Below, piece by piece: positions 58,691 to 64,000 of a stretch of DNA of 64,000 bases; the stretch's first letter is position 1, and every line of letters begins with the position of its first letter. Where the stretch lies: positions 80,429,123 through 80,493,122 of the forward strand of contig CM057825.1 of NCBI GenBank assembly GCA_030068075.1, read 5' to 3'. Below the pieces are notes generated by a model that was not told the origin of the DNA, ran no database searches, and saw only the letters and a program-made list of their open reading frames with translations. The position numbers and the translations under genes are program-made. Source of the DNA: Paguma larvata. Its lineage: Eukaryota; Chordata; Mammalia; Carnivora; Viverridae.

Positions 58691-59865
58691 GGCATTGGAT
58701 GAAGTCATTGAGAATGCAAAAAGGAATCCAAAGAATGTTAGGGCCATAAGCCTGCCATTTAGGGGTTTAACACTATGGGGGAGGGGATTTGAAGGGGGCA
58801 GTTGAGTTTGTTAAAGTTACCTAGAGGAAGAGAATTGAATTAAATCTTAACTGTAGCAACTCTAACATATGCTACCTGGTTCTGTATGTACTTCAAGCCA
58901 GGTTTTATGTATGTACCTCAAGAGTGGTGATTTTTTTTAAGTTTATATTTTAATTCTGGTATAGTTAACATACAGTGCTGTATTAATTTCAGGTGTACCA
59001 TATAGCAATTCAGCTATTCTAGACATAACTCAGTGTTAATCATGATAAGTATACTCTTAGTCCTCATCACCTATTTACCGCTCCTCCCTTTCCCTCTGGG
59101 AGCCATCAGTTTGTTCTCTATAGTTAAGACTATGTTTCTTGGTTTCTCTCTCTCTCTTTCTTTTTTTTACCCTTTGTTCATTTGTTTCCTAAATTCTACA
59201 TATGGTATTTGTCTTTTTGTCTTTCTTAGACTGACATATTTTGCTTAACATTATATAATCGAACTCCATCCATGTCATTGCAAATGGCAAGATTTTATTT
59301 TTTTAAATGTCTGAATAGTATTCTATTGTGTATATATACCACATCTTCTTTATCCATTCATCTATTGTTGGACACATGGGCTGCTTCCATAATTTGGCTA
59401 TTGTAAATATTGCTGCAAAAAATGGTGCATATATCCTTTTGAATTAGTGTTTTTGTATTCTTTGGATAAATACACAGTAGTACAATTAGTGGATCATAGT
59501 CTAGTTCTATTTTGAATTTTTTGAAGAACCTCCATACTGTTTTCCACAGTGGCCGCACCAGTTAGCATTCCCACCAACAGAGCGCAAGCTTTCCTTTTCC
59601 TCTACATCCTCACCAACACTTATTGTTTTTTTGTTTTGATTTTAGCCATTCTGACAGGTGTTAGGTGATATCTCATTGTAGTTTTGATTTGCATTTCCCA
59701 ATGATGAATGATGTTGAGCATCTTTTCATGTGTCTATCAGCCATCTGTATGTCTTCTTTAGAGACATGTCTGTTTGTGTCTTCTGCCCATTTTTTATTTG
59801 GATTATTTGTTTTTTGGATGTTGAGTCATATAAGGTCTTTACATATTTTAGTTACTAACCCTTTC

Positions 59866-60072
59866 TTTGAAAAAATTTTTATTTTTATTTTATTTTAGAG
59901 AGAAAGAGAATGGGGGAGAGGAGCAGAAGGAGAGAGAGAGAGAATCCCAAGCAGTCTCCACACTCAGCATGGAGTCTGATTCAGTGTTTGATTCCATGGA
60001 CCCTGGAATCATGGCTTGAACCAAAATCAAGAATCAGATGCTCAAATGACTGAGCCACCCAGGTGCCCCTGG
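59866..60072 (-). mobile_element. Carnivore SINE inside L1 ORF2
   Basis: Antisense copy ending GAGCCACCCAGGTGCCCC. Duplicated target TTACTAACCCTTTC (59852) / GTACTAACCCTTTA (60073). Confidence 0.93.
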
Positions 60073-60145
60073 GTACTAACCCTTTACCAGATATGTAATT
60101 TGAAAATATCTTCTCCTATTTAGCAGGCTGTCCTTTAGGTTTTTT

Positions 60146-60395
60146 AAATTTATTTTATTTTAATTCTAGTATTAAAATAGAATTCCAGTATAGTTAACAT
60201 ACAGTGTTATATAAGTTTCAGGTGTACAATATAGCGATTCAACAATTCCATATGTCACCCAGTGTTTATCAGAACAAATACACTCCTTAATACCCAACAC
60301 CTATTTCATCCATCTCTCCACCCACCTCCCCTCTGGTAACCATCAGTTTGTTCTCTTAGTTTAGAGTTTATTTCTTGTCTTCTCACTCTCTTAGT
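60146..60395 (-). mobile_element. L1 3' UTR fragment nested in L1 ORF2
   Basis: Second antisense copy of the same 3' UTR type (TATAGTTAACATACAGTG, TTCAGGTGTACAATATAGC), 5' truncated to about 250 bp. Target duplication TGTCCTTTAGGTTTTT (60129) / TGTCTTTTAGGTTTTT (60396). Confidence 0.88.
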
Positions 60396-60935
60396 TGTCT
60401 TTTAGGTTTTTTTTTTTTTAAATTGTTTCTTTTGCTGTGCAGAAGCTTTTTATTTTGATGTAGTCCCAATAGTTTATTTTTGCCTTTATTTCTTTTGCCT
60501 CAGGAGACATATCTAGAAAAATATTGCTTTGGCCGATGTCAGAGAAATTACTGTCTGTGATCTCTTCTAGGATTTTTATGGTTTCAGGTTAATCAATTTT
60601 GAGTTTCTTTTTGTGCACGGTGTAAGAAAGTGGTCCAGTTTCATTCTTTTGCGTGTAGCTGTTCACCTTTCCCAACATGATTTGTTCAAGAGACTATTTT
60701 TTTCCCATTGCATATTCTCGTTTCATTTGTCAGTGATTAATTGACAATCATGAGTTTGTTTCTGTGCTTTCTATCCTGTTCCATTGAACTATGTTTATTT
60801 TTGTGCCAGTACCATACTGTTTTGATTATTATAGATTTGCAATATACTTTGCAATCTGGAATGTGATATCTCCAGTTTTGTTTTTGTTTTTCAGGATTGT
60901 TTTAAGCCTGGAAATTTTTAATATTCCCACACATA

Positions 60936-62819
60936 TATGCCACACACACACACCCTCCAATACCCTTCACTGCTAATGTGAAACTAAATGTATAGCTGAC
61001 ATGGGGTTGAGTAATCTTCCTAAGGTAGCTGGGAGGTAAAATTTGGACACAGACCCTCTGAACAAGGTAGAGTCAAGTCTACCTGCTTCTAAGACTGGGG
61101 AAAGAGACATGATTGGGTATACTTTCCCCATCTTTCAAAAAGGATTTGAAATGGCTTATACACAACACAATAGGATAAAAAGTAGAGGAAATTTTAGGGT
61201 AAAATAAAGGAAAACCAGATTTAGACTGGATTACAAAGGCTTGGAAAGAATTTGTCAGACCCTCTAAACTAGAAGAAGAAAAAGGAGTAATTCAATTTTA
61301 ATCTAACAGAGAATCGATCAAAATATTGTATATGAATGGCTGTCTTTATCTTTTTTTTCAAAAAGGTGGCAATGTTTTTTATTTATAAACAACGTGTAGT
61401 TTTATATAAATGTATGGTTAATCTCAGTGCTCGGGAATGCATACATACCAACATCATCTTGTAAATGTATGAGTTTTCTGAGATTGAATTACATCATTAC
61501 GCCCACATAGATATGTAAACTTCATGCTGCATTTATTTAACACAACAAGACCCAGTTACTAAAACATCCTTTGTGTCTTTCATTTCTACCACATGATATT
61601 GTTTAGAGTAGTGTTTTGGTTCCAAGCACATAAGACATTTTTTAAATAAATGAGAATTTATTTTCCTTGTGAGGATGTGGCTTGTCTATTAGCAAAGTCA
61701 TTCTTTGGGGTTTAATGTTTTCATTTGCACAGAGATCTGCAGGAATGTACAGTAAGTAAGTTGCCGAGGGTGAGTGTAAGGGAGGCATCTCTAAGTGTTC
61801 TAGTAGCCAGGATTGGAGATGTCCCTTCTTTGTATTTCTTTCTCCTGTCTTGCACATGTGTGTGGAGCCACAAACAGATCCCATTTACTCAGCTGTGAGT
61901 AGGTAGGGATAATCCTGTGACAGTCCTTTACCTCTTTTTACCACCTCCATTTGTGGGCATACATTCTAGGTCAAAGTGGAAAATACAAGGAAGACATAAC
62001 CCATCCCCCATTCAGAGACGGAGCCACAAAACTTCATTCTCCTGTACCAAAAGGTACAGAGGTGTGCTTCTTTGTGATTTTGCACCTTCTGGCATATTCG
62101 GAGCTAGGGAGCCAGCCGTTAGGTGATGACAGATGAAAGCACTGATGAGATATTGTGCAAAAGCATTGCCATCGATGTATCAGAGAAATTTTATTGCGAT
62201 GAACTGAAAAGAGATCATTGAAACAAGTTTTTTAAAAAATAATTTTTGTCGTTTCTAATAAGATTTGAGAATGCCTTTTTTGCAACACAAAAAGATGAGG
62301 AAAATTTATGAAAACAACATACTATTAAGCAGACTTCTTTTTTTTTTAAAGCAGACTACAAGGTCTTGTTTGTAAGATTCACAAACATGTTAATATTAAT
62401 TCAATTGGTGGTAAAGTTGTTAAGTTGGAAAACCAATGATAAACTACTCTTTAGTTTTTATCATTTTTTTCTTCGTTTTTGTGTGATAGAGGAAAATCAA
62501 ACTAAGAAACTTTGCAGGTTAACAGTGTATGCTTTAGTTCTGTATTTAACAATATACCCTTTGAAATAACCTACCAATGGGTAGGTGTGTTCCATAAATA
62601 AATAAATAAACTAGCTCCAATTTTTTTATCATGATGTTTAATAATATTTCATAATGAGGACACTTCTTAAATTATTTTATTTAAAAATTAATAAAAATTT
62701 GTGAAGTTTGGTTTACTATATATCTATAGCAAGTTATATATTATGGGAAAAGGAGGGAGAGAATGCTGCTAGTTTTTTCCTTTTCCTCTCTGTTTGAGTA
62801 GACCTCATCCATAATAAAA
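60936..62819. other. Unique intergenic DNA
   Basis: No gene or repeat recognised apart from an (AAAT)n run at about 62595-62611. AT-rich. Confidence 0.45.
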
Positions 62820-62835
62820 GCTGGTGATTACGATT

Positions 62836-63054
62836 GTTTTCTTTTTTAATTTTTTTAGATGTTTATTTATTTTTGAGAGAGACAGAGACAGACAGAGCAT
62901 GAGCAGAGGAGAGGCAGAGTGAGAGGAAGATGCAGAATCTGAAGAAGGTTTCAGGCTCTGAGCTATCAGCACAGAGCCTGACACGTGGCTCCAACCCACA
63001 CACTGAGATCATGACCTGAGCTGAAGTCGGACACTTTACCCACCCCGGCGCCCT
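62836..63054 (-). mobile_element. Carnivore SINE (SINEC)
   Basis: Antisense copy ending CCCACCCCGGCGCCCT. Target duplication GCTGGTGATTACGATT (62820-62835) / GCTGGTGATTATGATT (63055-63070). Confidence 0.95.
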
Positions 63055-63101
63055 GCTGGTGATTATGATTCTTAACTCCTCTCGATGCCTTTACATCTAG
63101 A

Positions 63102-64000
63102 GGGGGAGGGGCCAACATAGCAGAGGAGTAGGAGGACCCGCTCTCTCCCATGTCTTTCAAACTAAGAAGGATCTCAATCCCAGAGATCTGCAGGAAGAGG
63201 AGTTGGAGACTACAGGGAAGAGAATGCAAAATCCAGAAAATCCTGGGAAACTGAGGAGACTTAGGAAATAAACCAGTACACACTGAGCCAAAATGATGAA
63301 ATGGAAAAACTCCCCTCAAAAGAATGTACAGGAAATAGTGACAGTGCAAGAAATGATGAAAGCAGACATAAGCAACTTAATAGAACAAGAATATAGAATG
63401 ATAAACATAAAAATACTCACTAGGCTTGAAAAAAGCATAGAAGAAAGCAGGGGGACCCTTGAGGCAGATCAAGGCCTAAAAAATGGTCAGGAGAAATTAA
63501 AAAATGCTTTAAATGAAGTGCAAAACAAATTGGAGGTGGCCACAACATGAACTGAAGACGCAGAAGAGAGAATAGGTGAATTAGAAGATAAAATTATATA
63601 AAAGGAGGAAGCAGAGAAAAAGAAACTGATTCAGGAACAGGAAAGGAGAATTCGAGAGTTGAGCAATGCAATCAAATGGAATAATATCTGTATTATAGGA
63701 ATTCCAGAGGAAGAAGAGAGAGAGAAAGGAGTCGAAGGGGTACTTGAACAAATCATTGCTGAGAACTTCTCCAACATGAAGAAGGAAATGGGCATTGAAA
63801 TCCAAGAGGCACAGAGAACTCCCCTCAGACATAACCCGAATAGACCCTCAGCATGACACATCATAGTGAAGCTGGGAAAATACAAAGACAAAGAGAGAAT
63901 TCTGAAAGCAGCTAGGGATAAACGGGTCTTGACATGCAAAGGCAGACACATTAGGGTAGTAGGAGACTTATCTACAGAAACTTGGCAAGCCAGAAAGGAA
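63102..64000 (+). pseudogene. Decayed L1 5' end and ORF1, runs off the window
   Basis: Starts with GGGGGAGGGGCCAACATAGC, the L1 5' region seen in carnivores. From ATG 63293 one frame holds L1 ORF1p-like protein: a coiled-coil part (LEKSIEESRGTLEADQGLKN), then the RNA-binding middle (IIGIPEEEEREKGVEGVLEQ, IIAENFSNM) and HIIVKLGKYKDKERILKAAR. Three in-frame stops break it: TGA 63548-63550, TAA 63599-63601 and TGA 63854-63856. No frameshift is seen to 64000, so the copy is relatively young but dead for ORF1. ORF2, if present, lies beyond the right edge. Confidence 0.9.

Larger units (their letters stand above)
58934..60935 (-). mobile_element. Carnivore L1, 3' UTR into ORF2, antisense
   Basis: 58934-59300 is the 3' UTR (GTATAGTTAACATACAGTGC, TTCAGGTGTACCATATAGC). 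59300-59865, 60073-60128 and 60412-60935 are ORF2 in reverse (TTTATCCATTCATCTATTG, CCACAGTGGCCGCACCAGTT, TTGCTGTGCAGAAGCTTTTT, TTCCATTGAACTATG). The element is truncated at its 5' end within ORF2 and dead. It carries a SINE and a second L1 3' UTR fragment. Confidence 0.88.

Noticed and set aside
63293..63550. A stand-alone 85-residue gene
   Set aside because: It is the coiled-coil part of L1 ORF1, cut by an in-frame stop, and continues in the same frame beyond it.
15056..64000. A second protein-coding gene upstream of ACVR2A
   Set aside because: No CpG island, spliced coding pattern or recognisable protein beyond L1 remnants; fits the known gene-poor flank.

Overview
The window is mammalian nuclear DNA, almost certainly from a cat-like carnivore (Feliformia, most likely a felid). 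The evidence is about twenty copies of the tRNA-derived carnivore SINE, with the head GGGCGCCTGGGTGGCTCAG and a tail like TCTCAAAAATAAATAAACATT. Most are bounded by 13-17 bp target-site duplications. Carnivore-type L1 3' ends and older eutherian repeats (MIR, L2, MER20, Tigger, ERV LTRs) are also present. There are no prokaryotic, phage or CRISPR features.

Only one protein-coding exon is supported: coding exon 1 of ACVR2A (activin receptor type-2A), on the minus strand at 13744-13798. It encodes the signal peptide MGAAAKLAFAVFLISCSS plus the first base of a split Gly codon, and is followed by a consensus donor (CAG|GTAGGT). It lies in a CpG island at about 13560-15055. The 5' UTR and candidate core promoter lie at higher coordinates, with GC boxes, a consensus ETS site and a (CGG)9 tract. 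Positions 1-13743 are the start of intron 1; the rest of the gene is beyond the left edge. Positions from about 15056 to 64000 are the upstream flank of ACVR2A, with no credible protein-coding gene.

Layout. 1-13.7 kb: intron 1, with three SINEs plus a SINE fragment, L2 and MIR pieces, a MER20 DNA transposon and short microsatellites. 13.5-15.1 kb: CpG island. 15-23 kb: repeat-poor flank with old MIR/L2 and one long ancient repeat (about 18.7-20.3 kb). 22.85-27.1 kb: two old L1 fragments, tail to tail, carrying younger SINEs. 28-41 kb: an L1M 3' end, an antisense L1M ORF2 block, LTR fragments, and a cluster of antisense SINEs with long GA/TG tracts. 41-49 kb: LTRs, a Z-DNA-prone tract, an L2 split by an L1 3' end, and SINE-free AT-rich unique blocks that look like conserved non-coding DNA. 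49-64 kb: more SINEs (including a doublet in one target), MIRs, a Tigger element, a multiply nested L1, and a decayed L1 ORF1 running off the right end.

No new multi-gene system was found. The most useful observations are the upstream ORF that overlaps the ACVR2A start, the triplet repeats in the promoter and intron start, a MER20 element in intron 1 of a gene active in the reproductive tract, the SINE-depleted blocks, and several well-resolved nested insertions.
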